NCBI RefSeq assembly: GCF_019100495.1
Contig: NZ_JAHRVA010000002.1
Location: forward strand, 261,959-325,958
DNA length: 64,000 nt
Reading direction: 5' to 3'
DNA from: Falsochrobactrum tianjinense
Lineage (GTDB): Bacteria; Pseudomonadota; Alphaproteobacteria; Rhizobiales; Rhizobiaceae
This document shows, piece by piece, positions 27,125 through 35,243 of this stretch. The notes under the pieces are model-generated. The model was not told the origin of the DNA. It saw only the letters and a list, made by a program, of their open reading frames with translations, and ran no database searches. Each line of letters opens with the position of its first letter. The stretch's first letter is position 1. Made by a program: the position numbers and the translations under genes.

Positions 27125-27553
27125 TTATCGATCGATGCGCGTCGAAAGAATAATCGAGGACATGGTCCGCTCGACGCCTTCCAATGCGCCAATTCTGTCG
27201 AGAATGATATCGAGTTCCTGAATAGATGGTGCTTCCACGACCACGATCATGTCGAAATGACCACTAACTGAATGTAATGTGCGTACGGCCATGATGCTGC
27301 GCAAGGCGTTTTCAACCTTGGGTGCAAATTTTGGCAGTGCTGTCACCAGTACATGAGCACGCACCAGATCACGCTCGAATTCCGGTGCGATTCGCACCGT
27401 ATAGCCCTCGATCACTCCGCGTTTTTCCAGCTTTTCCAGCCGGCTTTGCACGGTCGTTCGCGATACGCCCAACCGTCTTGCGAGGTCGGCGGTAGAGGCA
27501 CGCGCATTCTCACGTAGAAGGGCTATCAGGGCAAGGTCAGCGTTTGTCGTCAT
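27125..27553 (-). CDS. Lrp/AsnC family transcriptional regulator
   Basis: 142 residues. The N-terminal winged helix (DLALIALLRENARASTADLA, LGVSRTTVQSRLEKLEKRGV) is joined to the RAM ligand-binding domain (AHVLVTALPKFAPKVENALR, LHSVSGHFDMIVVVEAPSIQ, LDIILDRIGALEGVERTMSS). Such regulators form octamers and respond to amino acids, often acting on a divergent gene. The divergent neighbour is a lysine/saccharopine dehydrogenase-like gene 124 bases away. That AT-rich gap includes GTTTAAAC and TTAATT-type half-sites and is a natural target. Confidence 0.9.
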   Translation of the reverse strand: MTTNADLALIALLRENARASTADLARRLGVSRTTVQSRLEKLEKRGVIEGYTVRIAPEFERDLVRAHVLVTALPKFAPKVENALRSIMAVRTLHSVSGHFDMIVVVEAPSIQELDIILDRIGALEGVERTMSSIILSTRIDR

Positions 27554-27676
27554 AATGGATATTAATTACGTCATTTCGTTTAAACAAACAACGTTAATTC
27601 GTCAGTTTGCATGCTTCTTTTCGCCGAAATTTATGCGACTCTTTATATATCCGAATTGCATTCCAAGGGGAAAGAA

Positions 27677-28780
27677 ATGAAAGAGATCGTAGTTGTCGGC
27701 GCAGGAAAAATCGGTGCAACCATTGCCGATCTTCTGGCCGCGACGGGCGACTATTCCGTCACTGTTGTAGACCGTTCGCAGGCACAGCTCGACGCGCTGG
27801 AAACCGCAGCAGCAGTCAAGACGCAGGCGCTCGATATCAAGGATGCGGACGCGCTTCAAGCCGTTCTTGCTGGTAAGTTCGCAGTGCTAAGTGCTGCTCC
27901 TTTCCAGCTTACGACCCTGATCGCAGAAGCTGCCGCCAAGACCGGCGTGCACTATCTCGATCTTACCGAAGACGTAGCCAGCACCAAGCGCGTCATGGAA
28001 CTGGCCAAGGATTCCAAGTCGGCTTTCATTCCGCAATGCGGCCTTGCTCCGGGCTTCATTTCCATCGCGGCTTATGACCTGGCAAAGCGTTTTGAAACGC
28101 TCGACAGCGTGCGTATGCGCGTTGGTGCCCTGCCGCAATATCCGTCCAACGCGCTCAATTACAACCTTACATGGAGCACGGACGGCCTCATCAACGAATA
28201 TATCGAGCCATGCGAAGCCATTGTGAATGGCAAGCTTACCAAAGTCCCGGCACTTGAGGAGCGCGAAGAATTTTCGCTCGATGGCGTAACCTATGAAGCG
28301 TTCAATACGTCTGGCGGACTGGGTACTTTGTGCGAAACACTGGAAGGCAAGGTTCGCACGCTCAATTATCGCACCATTCGTTATCCGGGCCATGTCGCTC
28401 TGATGAAGGCTTTGCTCAACGATCTTGGCCTGCGTCATCGCCGCGAAGTGCTCAAGGACATTTTTGAAAATGCCCTGCCATCGACCTTGCAGGACGTGAT
28501 TGTGATCTTCGTTACCGTTTCAGGCATGAAGAATGGCCGTCTCGTGCAGGAAACCTATGCGAACAAGGTTTATGCCAACCAGATTGGCAAGATCATGCGT
28601 TCGGGTATCCAGATCACGACGGCTTCGGCAATCTGTGCCGTTCTCGATATGCTTGCCAAGGGCGAGCTTCCGCAGCAGGGCTTCGTCCGTCAGGAAGATA
28701 TTGCGCTCGATGCGTTCCTCGCCAATCGTTTTGGTAAGGCTTACGCTCAGGACGATAACTGCTCGCGTCTGGTCGCCTGA
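27677..28780 (+). CDS. Saccharopine dehydrogenase family protein, probably lysine 6-dehydrogenase-like
   Basis: 367 residues from ATG 27677, preceded by AAGGGGAAAGAA. It opens KEIVVVGAGKIGATIADLL (Rossmann GxGxxG) and continues YSVTVVDRSQAQLDALETA, GVHYLDLTEDVASTKRVMEL and PQCGLAPGFISIAAYDLAKR, the saccharopine dehydrogenase/LysDH pattern. The length of 367 residues suits bacterial L-lysine 6-dehydrogenase, which converts lysine to the semialdehyde/piperideine-6-carboxylate. The Lrp neighbour, the two basic-amino-acid binding proteins and the DadA-like oxidase downstream all fit amino-acid catabolism. A terminator-like hairpin follows. The exact substrate is inferred, not shown. Confidence 0.75.
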   Translation: MKEIVVVGAGKIGATIADLLAATGDYSVTVVDRSQAQLDALETAAAVKTQALDIKDADALQAVLAGKFAVLSAAPFQLTTLIAEAAAKTGVHYLDLTEDVASTKRVMELAKDSKSAFIPQCGLAPGFISIAAYDLAKRFETLDSVRMRVGALPQYPSNALNYNLTWSTDGLINEYIEPCEAIVNGKLTKVPALEEREEFSLDGVTYEAFNTSGGLGTLCETLEGKVRTLNYRTIRYPGHVALMKALLNDLGLRHRREVLKDIFENALPSTLQDVIVIFVTVSGMKNGRLVQETYANKVYANQIGKIMRSGIQITTASAICAVLDMLAKGELPQQGFVRQEDIALDAFLANRFGKAYAQDDNCSRLVA

Positions 28781-28802
28781 TTTTACCCTTGTAGGAATGC
28801 TG

Positions 28803-28841
28803 ATCCGTTGTGCTATTTAAGTGCAACGGATTTCGCGTTTT
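28803..28841 (+). terminator. Probable terminator after the dehydrogenase gene
   Basis: ATCCGTTG (28803-28810) and CAACGGAT (28824-28831) pair around a 13-nt loop, followed by the T-rich TTCGCGTTTT. It lies 23 bases after the stop codon. Confidence 0.6.
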
Positions 28842-28939
28842 CATGTTTTGTTTGAAAACTGACCAAAATTGCGATTGAAACAAGTTAGCATCCGCTGTGT
28901 TGAAAGCGGAGCGTGAGTGCGTAAAGAAATAGGTAAACC

Positions 28940-29704
28940 ATGCTGAAATCAATTTTGCTGGCCGCTTTGGCCTCTTCCGTTCTTGCTTTACCAGTACAGG
29001 CAAAAGAGTGGAAAGAAATCCGCATTGCCAGCGAAGGCGCATACCCGCCTTTCAATTATATGTCTCCGGATGGAAAACTGATCGGCTTCGATCTCGATAT
29101 CGCCCATGCGCTGTGCGAGGCGATGGAGGCCGAATGTGAGATTGTGGCCAATGACTGGGATGGCATGATCCCCGGCTTGCAAGCCAACAAATTCGATGCG
29201 GTCATCGCCTCAATGGCGATCACTGAAGAGCGCGCAAAACAAGTGGCCTTCACCGATCGTTATTACACCACGCCGCTGGCCGTTGTGGTGCCCAAGGATA
29301 GCGATATCATCTCGCTCGACCCGGCAGCGTTCGATGGCAAGGCTGTTGGTGCGCAGGCTGGCAGCACGCAAGGCATGTACGCCGACGATGTTTATGGCAA
29401 GGCTGGCGCGGATGTGCGGCTTTACCCGACCGCCGATGAAGCCAATGCCGATCTCGAAAGCGGTCGTCTTGATGCAATCGCAGCCGACAAATTTCTCGCA
29501 GCAGACTGGCTGAAGAATGCGGCGGGGGCCGACTGCTGTAAGTTCCTCGGTGATATTCCGGGTTCCGAAACGCAGATTTCGGTGGCGCTGCGTAAAGGCG
29601 ATGACGATCTGCGTGAGCAGTTCAATGCGGCGATCAAGAAAATCCGCGAAGACGGCACTTACGATACGATTCGCAAGAAATACTTCGATTTCGACATCTA
29701 TTGA
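28940..29704 (+). CDS. ABC transporter substrate-binding protein for basic amino acids (ArgT/HisJ-like), copy 1
   Basis: 254 residues. The signal peptide is LLAALASSVLALPVQA. The mature part has EWKEIRIASEGAYPPFNYMS, LIGFDLDIAHALCEAMEAEC, NDWDGMIPGLQANKFDAVIA, MAITEERAKQVAFTDRYYTT and a C-terminus REDGTYDTIRKKYFDFDIY. These match lysine/arginine/ornithine-binding proteins; the Asp/Glu and aromatic residues expected around the ligand site are present. No permease or ATPase gene is adjacent, so it must share another importer's channel. The gene 126 bases downstream is a close paralogue. Confidence 0.9.
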   Translation: MLKSILLAALASSVLALPVQAKEWKEIRIASEGAYPPFNYMSPDGKLIGFDLDIAHALCEAMEAECEIVANDWDGMIPGLQANKFDAVIASMAITEERAKQVAFTDRYYTTPLAVVVPKDSDIISLDPAAFDGKAVGAQAGSTQGMYADDVYGKAGADVRLYPTADEANADLESGRLDAIAADKFLAADWLKNAAGADCCKFLGDIPGSETQISVALRKGDDDLREQFNAAIKKIREDGTYDTIRKKYFDFDIY

Positions 29705-29830
29705 TGCGTAAAAAACATCGGGTGCCTTCTATTCTTCACTTGAAGCGGAAAGCGCCCGGTGCTTCATTTGTTCTGCATATGCAGAGCAATGCTTCAAAAC
29801 AAAATAATATCAGGCAACAAGGGGAACATC

Positions 29831-30592
29831 ATGTTAAAATCTATCCTGTTCGCAGGGGTGGCATCCATTCTCGCTGCATTTCCGGCGCAAGCGAAGGAAT
29901 GGAAAGAAATCCGCATTGCCACCGAAGGCGCTTACCCGCCCTTCAACTTCGTTGCGGCCGATGGCTCGCTACAGGGGCTTGATGTCGATATTGCGCAAGC
30001 GCTTTGTAAAGCCATGGAAGCCAAGTGCGAGATTGTCGCCAATGATTGGGACGGCATGATTCCGGGCCTTCAGGCAAACAAGTTCGATGCCGTCATTGCA
30101 TCCATGAGCATTACGGAAGACCGTAAGAAGCAAGTCGCATTCACCGACAAATACTATTCCACGCCGCTTTCCGTTGTGGTGCCAAAAGACAGCCCGATCA
30201 CATCGCTTGATCCATCAGCCTTCGATGGCAAGACCATCGGCACACAAGGCTCGACAACGCAGAGCGCCTATGCCGAAGATGTCTACGGCAAGGCCGGCGC
30301 AGAGGTGAGGCTTTATCCAACCGCCGATGAAGCCAATGCCGATCTCAAAAACGGGCGGCTGGATGCGGTCGCATCGGATAAATTTCCGATCTCGGAATGG
30401 ATCAAGGGGGATGGTGCGGATTGCTGCAAGCTGCTCGGCGACATACCGGGAACGCAGACAGATACGGCCATAGCTCTTCGCCAGGGAGACGATGACTTGC
30501 GTGAGCAGTTCAATGCGGCGATCAAGAAAATCCGCGAAGACGGCACTTACGCGACCATTGTGGAGAAATATTTCGATTTCGACATTTATTGA
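29831..30592 (+). CDS. ABC transporter substrate-binding protein for basic amino acids (ArgT/HisJ-like), copy 2
   Basis: 253 residues from ATG 29831, with AAGGGGAACATC as ribosome site. The signal is LFAGVASILAAFPAQA. The mature protein (EWKEIRIATEGAYPPFNFVA, NDWDGMIPGLQANKFDAVIA, MSITEDRKKQVAFTDKYYST) is closely similar to copy 1 throughout. The last ~54 bases before the divergent C-terminal codons are identical to copy 1, which indicates recent duplication or gene conversion. Differences cluster in the ligand-site region (GSTQGMYADD versus GSTTQSAYAED), so the specificities may differ. A long hairpin follows. Confidence 0.9.
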   Translation: MLKSILFAGVASILAAFPAQAKEWKEIRIATEGAYPPFNFVAADGSLQGLDVDIAQALCKAMEAKCEIVANDWDGMIPGLQANKFDAVIASMSITEDRKKQVAFTDKYYSTPLSVVVPKDSPITSLDPSAFDGKTIGTQGSTTQSAYAEDVYGKAGAEVRLYPTADEANADLKNGRLDAVASDKFPISEWIKGDGADCCKLLGDIPGTQTDTAIALRQGDDDLREQFNAAIKKIREDGTYATIVEKYFDFDIY

Positions 30593-30622
30593 TCGCTTGA
30601 AAAGAAGTTTTTTCTTTGCTGT

Positions 30623-30664
30623 ATGAAAGAGCGCACTGGCATTAACCGGTGCGCTCTTTCATAA
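30623..30664 (+). terminator. Long hairpin after the second binding-protein gene
   Basis: An 18-bp arm at 30623-30640 pairs with 30647-30664 (one G-T) around the loop CATTAA; the core is GAGCGCACTGG/CCGGTGCGCTC with CTTTCAT at the 3' side. It separates the binding proteins from the oxidase gene. The T-run is short, so it may be a stabilising hairpin as well as a terminator. Confidence 0.65.
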
Positions 30665-30684
30665 TGGGAACTGGCGGGGCAATC

Positions 30685-31935
30685 ATGCGACAAGAAGATG
30701 TCATCGTTTTGGGCGCAGGCATTGTCGGCGTTTCCACCGCTCTTCATTTGCAGGCCAGAGGGCGTTCGGTCTGTCTTATTGATCGTGGTGAACCGGGGCA
30801 GGGTACGAGTTTCGGCAATGCTGGTCTCATCGAACGCTCAAGCGTCATCCCATATTCTTTCCCACGCGGCTTCTGGACCCTGCTGCGCTATGGATTAAAC
30901 CGCCGTTCCGATGTGCGATATGATCCATTCTATGTGCCGCGCATGGCGCGCTGGCTTTTCCAATATTGGCGCGAATCCTCGCCCGAAAGGCTGAAGATCG
31001 CAACCGACGCCATGCTACCGCTCATCGAAGCCAGTGTGAGTGAGCATGACGCTCTTGTCGCACAGGCAGAATGTCAGAGGCTGGTGCGCGCACAAGGCTG
31101 GATTGAGGTTTTTCGCCATCAGCCAGCCTTCGATAAAGCCATCCGGCGTCTGCCGCAATTGCAACGCTTCAATCTTGCCTACGATGTCCTGGATAGCATG
31201 GCGCTTCGGGAGCGCGAGAAAACGCTTGATGTGGTAGCGGGCGGCATTCATTGGCTCGACCCCAAAACAATCGTCAATCCGGGAGGTCTGGTCCAGGCTT
31301 ATGCGGATCTCTTCCGCAAAAATGGCGGATGTTTCGTTCAAGGCGATGCTGCTATGCTTACGGAAAATAACAACCGCTGGCAGATAGCCACTGCGGAAGG
31401 GATCGTGGCCGCGCGCGATGTCGTCGTCGCGCTTGGGCCGCAATCTGGCATTACTTTCAAGAAATTCGGCTATTCGCTACCGCTTGGTATCAAAAGGGGA
31501 CACCATCAGCATTTCGAGATGCGCGATGGTGCGCGGCTTGGCCATACGGTGGTCGATGAGGAGGCGGGCTACGTACTCGCACCTATGGTGCAAGGTGTAA
31601 GACTGTCCACTGGCATCGAGTTTGCATCCCCTGATGCTAGCGCCAACCGCATTCAGCTTGCGCGCGCCGAAAAAATTGCCCGCCGTCTCGTGCCGCAATT
31701 GGGCGAGCCGGTCGAAACGAGCCCGTGGTTGGGTCTTCGCCCCTGCATGCCCGATATGCGACCGGTGATTGGGCAAGCGTCGCGCCATCGGGGGCTGTGG
31801 TTCAATTTTGGCCACGCCCATCATGGATTGACACTTGGGCCCGCCAGTGGCCGTTTACTTGCTGAAATGATGACCGGAGAGCGGCCATTTACCGATCCGG
31901 CACCTTATTCGGCAGACCGATTCCTGCGGCGCTAA
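30685..31935 (+). CDS. FAD-dependent oxidoreductase, DadA/D-amino-acid dehydrogenase-like
   Basis: 416 residues from ATG 30685; ATG 30664 is the alternative, but it falls on the hairpin. The dinucleotide fold DVIVLGAGIVGVSTALHLQ (GxGxxG) and TSFGNAGLIERSSVIPY are DadA landmarks, as are LPLGIKRGHHQHFE, PWLGLRPCMPDMRPVIGQAS and FNFGHAHHGLTLGPASGRLL near the C-terminus. DAO-family enzymes oxidatively deaminate D-amino acids or secondary amines such as proline derivatives and pass electrons to the respiratory chain. With the Lrp, lysine dehydrogenase-like and basic-amino-acid binding proteins nearby, it probably completes a basic or D-amino-acid catabolic module. Specificity unknown. Confidence 0.85.
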   Translation: MRQEDVIVLGAGIVGVSTALHLQARGRSVCLIDRGEPGQGTSFGNAGLIERSSVIPYSFPRGFWTLLRYGLNRRSDVRYDPFYVPRMARWLFQYWRESSPERLKIATDAMLPLIEASVSEHDALVAQAECQRLVRAQGWIEVFRHQPAFDKAIRRLPQLQRFNLAYDVLDSMALREREKTLDVVAGGIHWLDPKTIVNPGGLVQAYADLFRKNGGCFVQGDAAMLTENNNRWQIATAEGIVAARDVVVALGPQSGITFKKFGYSLPLGIKRGHHQHFEMRDGARLGHTVVDEEAGYVLAPMVQGVRLSTGIEFASPDASANRIQLARAEKIARRLVPQLGEPVETSPWLGLRPCMPDMRPVIGQASRHRGLWFNFGHAHHGLTLGPASGRLLAEMMTGERPFTDPAPYSADRFLRR

Positions 31936-32301
31936 GTATCGCAATCTGGCTTAGGTGAAGCAACAGCCGGACGGGGTAGGAACTCGTCTGCCATTTCGTT
32001 GGCCGCAGTAAGAAACCGAAAAAATCCCTGCGTTTTCCGGTGCCGTCGCGTTCGGTTAACACGGCTGTCGCTCCTGTAAGGAAATGACATCCTTGCGCAT
32101 CTGGTTCCATTAAAGTTGCGGTTGCGATAACAACTAAAACGCCTGCCATCATTATTCCGTGAAGAGATTGAAAAAGAACGTCATCTCTATCTCTTTTCCT
32201 AAAGCGAAGCGTATTTACTCATACTCATATGGCACGCTTTAACTTTTTGTTTTGCGCATGTCCTTATCGGAAAAACAGTTCCCACTTTTCCGCGACATGC
32301 T
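31936..32301. other. 366-bp intergenic region containing dispersed palindromic repeat copy 2
   Basis: No gene is supported. The palindromic unit lies at 32256-32300: GCATGTC/GACATGC outer arms and GGAAAA/TTTTCC inner arms. A further dyad, TAAAGCG (32200-32206) and CGCTTTA (32235-32241), stands just left of it and may be part of the same mobile-type repeat. It separates two convergently ending genes. Confidence 0.6.
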
Positions 32302-32532
32302 TTAGTGCGCCGCTGCCTTTCGCTTTTGCCAATAGCGGTTGCGCATACGCGGCGCAATAAACCAAGACACTATGGGCGTAATCAAAAAGCTGAAAATGAT
32401 GACGGCGGGTAGCCAGAATTTTGCGTGTTCCGATAGGGCAGGGATGGAAAGCACAGTGATCGCACCCATGCCAAAGAGGACGGCATTGACCACAACACTA
32501 AGAATGACTGCAATTTGAAAACGAACAGACAT
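32302..32532 (-). CDS. Small two-helix membrane protein of unknown function
   Basis: 76 residues. ATG 32532 has GGGAG at a good distance. Two hydrophobic helices are evident: FQIAVILSVVVNAVLFGMGA and FWLPAVIIFSFLITPIVSWF, joined by a short loop, with a strongly basic C-terminal tail (RMRNRYWQKRKAAAH) that should stay in the cytoplasm. I recognise no named domain. It lies just downstream of the GH25 lipoprotein gene's opposite end and on the same strand as it, but the 71 bases between argue for separate starts. The short length and good ribosome site support it as real. Confidence 0.6.
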   Translation of the reverse strand: MSVRFQIAVILSVVVNAVLFGMGAITVLSIPALSEHAKFWLPAVIIFSFLITPIVSWFIAPRMRNRYWQKRKAAAH

Positions 32533-32603
32533 TTTGGTCTCCCTTTATAAGGAGACAAACGTTTTACGATAGAGATTGTTCCGAATGCGTCGCGTGGATG
32601 TCG

Positions 32604-33668
32604 TCAGGTTCCGGTCGCGAATCTTGCCACCCACCGATGCCATTGGTCTTCATTGCCATGGAAGACATTAAGGTCGATTTTGCCCTTTACCCCTTGCGAC
32701 AGACCCGAGCCGGAATATTGCCAAAAGACCCAGCGGCGACCGGGATAGACCTTGGAAGGATGCTTGGCGACGGAGCGTAGCCAGAAGGGATAGTCGATAA
32801 ATGCCCCCTTTAGATTATCGGCATAGAAATCAGGCGCGGTATAGATAACGGGCCGCTTTCCATAGTGGCGTTCCAGTCTGTCCATGAAGACCTGCATTTT
32901 CTCCAGAACATGTTTGCGCGATGGACGCCGCTTGCACGATGAATCGCCATTCCATTCCACATCGATAACGGGCGGTAGGGCATCGGGGTCATTGGGCACG
33001 TTACGGATGAACCAGTCGGCCTGCTGGCTGGCAACCCGGCACCAGTAGAAGAAGTGATAAGCACCGCGTTTCAGGCCGGCAGCCTTTGCGTCGCGCCAAT
33101 TCTTGCGAAACATCGGATCAAGATGGTCTCCGCCATCGGTCGCCTTTATATAGGCAAAGTTAGCCCCTTGCTTGCGCAGGGTTGCCCAATCGATATTTCC
33201 CTGCCAGCGCGAGACATCGACACCATGTACCGCATGTTTGCGCGGCGAGGTGCGGCCAAAATTGATCGGCATGGCGTCACGAAAGCGCTGGCGGTAAACT
33301 TTCGAGTGCTGCTGCGGTGCCAGACGTACAGCCGGATAGGCCGCCACTTCCGGTCGGGGAAGGGAAACCGGGACAGTGGTTGCCTGTTCCGGCCTGTATT
33401 CGGGGAGAGGGGCCGGCGGCTGGCTTTTGAAGGGTGCCGCGTCGGGTATCGGCCCGGCCCATGCAAGAACTTCTTCCTGCGGGACAGCCGCAATTGCCGG
33501 TTCGCGACTGGCCATGTCGGTCAAAGGCACGGGCGGCATAGGCCGGACAACCGAGCTGGTCGTCTCATCGGACGGTTGCAACATGATGCTGTCAATACCG
33601 GAACTCGACGTGCAACCCGCCAGAGCAGTGCAGGCAAGCGCTATCGCTGACACAACCATAAAACGCAT
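32604..33668 (-). CDS. Glycoside hydrolase family 25 lysozyme-type lipoprotein
   Basis: 354 residues from ATG 33668; in-frame upstream starts up to 33740 would bury the signal sequence. The N-terminus is a lipoprotein signal with lipobox LAGC (VSAIALACTALAGC). After a Pro-rich linker of about 110 residues comes the GH25 domain: HAVHGVDVSRWQGNIDWATL (first catalytic Asp), NFAYIKATDGGDHLDPMF, GAYHFFYWCR, PPVIDVEWNG (catalytic Asp-x-Glu), and RRWVFWQYSG. GH25 enzymes cleave the MurNAc-GlcNAc bond in peptidoglycan. Attached to a membrane by its lipid, it probably remodels or recycles the wall, since a lethal lysin would be unlikely here. No phage genes surround it. Confidence 0.88.
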   Translation of the reverse strand: MRFMVVSAIALACTALAGCTSSSGIDSIMLQPSDETTSSVVRPMPPVPLTDMASREPAIAAVPQEEVLAWAGPIPDAAPFKSQPPAPLPEYRPEQATTVPVSLPRPEVAAYPAVRLAPQQHSKVYRQRFRDAMPINFGRTSPRKHAVHGVDVSRWQGNIDWATLRKQGANFAYIKATDGGDHLDPMFRKNWRDAKAAGLKRGAYHFFYWCRVASQQADWFIRNVPNDPDALPPVIDVEWNGDSSCKRRPSRKHVLEKMQVFMDRLERHYGKRPVIYTAPDFYADNLKGAFIDYPFWLRSVAKHPSKVYPGRRWVFWQYSGSGLSQGVKGKIDLNVFHGNEDQWHRWVARFATGT

Positions 33669-33854
33669 GATACTCGCACACAACCCAGGCACCCGGCCGC
33701 CTCTAAATGGGCGCCACATGCCATCGACCAACACTTGCAACGCTCGTCCCGAGCTAATTGCTAATCAAAAATTACCGGATAAAGCTGAATCCAAAGTTTA
33801 CGAAATGCTTATAAGGGCCACGTGGACAATTTCTATTCCGCGGAGCGGAAGCAT

Positions 33855-34136
33855 TCACGCGCGTTTGGCAGGAAGGATAAAGGGCTGTTCAAAAACCTGT
33901 TTGATCAAGGGCTTAGATTTGACGCTTTCAACCTGGAGCATAAGCTGGGCAATCTTGTCGGGATTGAAAATACCGCATTCATAAATCTGAATGATCTCAC
34001 GCGCCATCTCGTCCTTTTGTGGTGATGTCACGGAGCAGCGCCCAAGCACTTGGCACGACTTGAGATAAGCGGCCTGTAGCATTTCAAGCTCGGCAGTATT
34101 GAAACGCTTGAAATAGTAATCTCTCGAAAAAGGCAT
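33855..34136 (-). CDS. Small protein of unknown function, paralogue of the gene at 34261
   Basis: 93 residues, cytoplasmic, no signal or membrane segment. It begins MPFSRDYYFKRFNTAELEML and shares MPF, LQAAY, a Cys, AR-II and KIAQ with the neighbouring 74-residue protein. Predicted to be all helical. The C-terminal ~20 residues (KPLIKQVFEQPFILPAKRA) are absent from the paralogue. I recognise no family by name. It follows the paralogue on the same strand by 124 bases. Confidence 0.55.
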   Translation of the reverse strand: MPFSRDYYFKRFNTAELEMLQAAYLKSCQVLGRCSVTSPQKDEMAREIIQIYECGIFNPDKIAQLMLQVESVKSKPLIKQVFEQPFILPAKRA

Positions 34137-34260
34137 GACATTTCACAATACGGTCGGAAGCGACGCTCGTAACTATGATAATGCCTTCAATGACATCTCC
34201 ATAGCGGCGACGGATAGATCGCTATTCAAGCATGGAAAAGTTTATAATCTGTAGCTGTTC

Positions 34261-34485
34261 TTAATTACGGAGAAACTCGGAAGACGCCACGATTTGCGCT
34301 ATTTTTTCCGGCACATGCTCACCAGACTGAAATACTCTGATAATGGTACGAGCGAGCTTTTCTTTGTCTTCATCGGCGGCGGGGGAGCGGTTCAACAAAA
34401 CACAGCAATGATTATATGCAGCCTGCAACACCTGCAAATCTTCAGGCGTGAAAGTTCCGTGATACTGGCTATTCCGAAATGGCAT
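34261..34485 (-). CDS. Small protein of unknown function, paralogue of the gene at 33855
   Basis: 74 residues, MPFRNSQYHGTFTPEDLQVL then QAAYNHCCVLLNRSPAADED and LARTIIRVFQSGEHVPEKIA. It is helical and soluble, with two adjacent Cys in the middle helix. ATG 34485 has AGGGAGAGCAGG upstream, a good ribosome site. It probably arose with its neighbour by tandem duplication. Function unknown. Confidence 0.6.
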   Translation of the reverse strand: MPFRNSQYHGTFTPEDLQVLQAAYNHCCVLLNRSPAADEDKEKLARTIIRVFQSGEHVPEKIAQIVASSEFLRN

Positions 34486-34619
34486 CCTGCTCTCCCTTTC
34501 GGGATTGAAGCGCGAGTTTGGCCGGAAAGCAACAGCATTTTCGCGGCCTTATATAGGTTCCTCAGGCTGTAAGCTTCACAAGGTTCGGGCCGGAGAGTAT
34601 AAACTCTGCCGGAAGCGAT

Positions 34620-35153
34620 ATGAAAGGATATGCCGTGAAAATCGGAATCGTCACCGTGTCCGACCGCGCCGCTCACGGCGAATATGAGGATTTGAGCGGT
34701 CCTGCGATTGAAGTCTGGCTCAAGAGCGCTCTGATCCCGCCATATGAAGTGGTTAAACGCGTCATTCCCGATGGAATGGCATCCGTGCGCGACACACTTA
34801 TAGAGCTGTGCGACGATCTGGCTTGCGATCTCGTTCTGACAACGGGCGGCACAGGCCCATCGCCGCGCGACGAGACGCCAGAGGCGATGCAGGCCATATT
34901 ACATAAGGAACTGGCCGGCTTTGGAGAATTGATGCGACGCAAGAGCCTCGAACAGACGCCGACAGCCATTCTTTCGCGTCAGACCGCGGGTATCCGCGGC
35001 AAGAGTTTCATTCTCAACCTGCCGGGCAAACCTGCCTCCATCGCGATGACCCTGCAGGCGGTGTTCCCAGCAGTACCTTATTGTCTCGATCTTATCGGAG
35101 CGGGCCGTATCGAGACGGATCCATCCATTGTCAAGACGCACAGGCCGGGCTGA
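34620..35153 (+). CDS. mogA: Molybdopterin adenylyltransferase
   Basis: 177 residues from ATG 34620, or 172 from GTG 34635, which has AAGGA at 6 nt. The MoCF-binding fold is intact: KIGIVTVSDRAAHGEYEDLS, the signature LVLTTGGTGPSPRDETPEAM with its catalytic Asp, and NLPGKPASIAMTLQAVFPAV. The enzyme adenylates molybdopterin before molybdenum insertion in cofactor synthesis. It is a stand-alone gene with a strong bidirectional terminator after it. No other molybdenum cofactor genes are adjacent. Confidence 0.93.
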   Translation: MKGYAVKIGIVTVSDRAAHGEYEDLSGPAIEVWLKSALIPPYEVVKRVIPDGMASVRDTLIELCDDLACDLVLTTGGTGPSPRDETPEAMQAILHKELAGFGELMRRKSLEQTPTAILSRQTAGIRGKSFILNLPGKPASIAMTLQAVFPAVPYCLDLIGAGRIETDPSIVKTHRPG

Positions 35154-35166
35154 AAGTACTCATAAT

Positions 35167-35204
35167 AAAAGCCGGATGCGAAATATTCGTATCCGGCTTT
35201 TTTC
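35167..35204. terminator. Terminator between mogA and the convergent nitroreductase gene
   Basis: AAAAGCCGGATGCGAA (35167-35182) pairs with TTCGTATCCGGCTTTT (35186-35201), one G-T, around a 3-nt loop, followed by TT. It is flanked by A-run and T-run, so it should work for both strands. Confidence 0.88.
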
Positions 35205-35243
35205 ATGCGGCTTGACTATCAAGTCTTTTAGAGCGCGAAAAGA

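Noticed and set aside
32604..33668. Phage endolysin or prophage remnant
   Set aside because: The GH25 protein carries a lipoprotein signal and a linker and lies among housekeeping genes; no holin, tail or portal genes are nearby.
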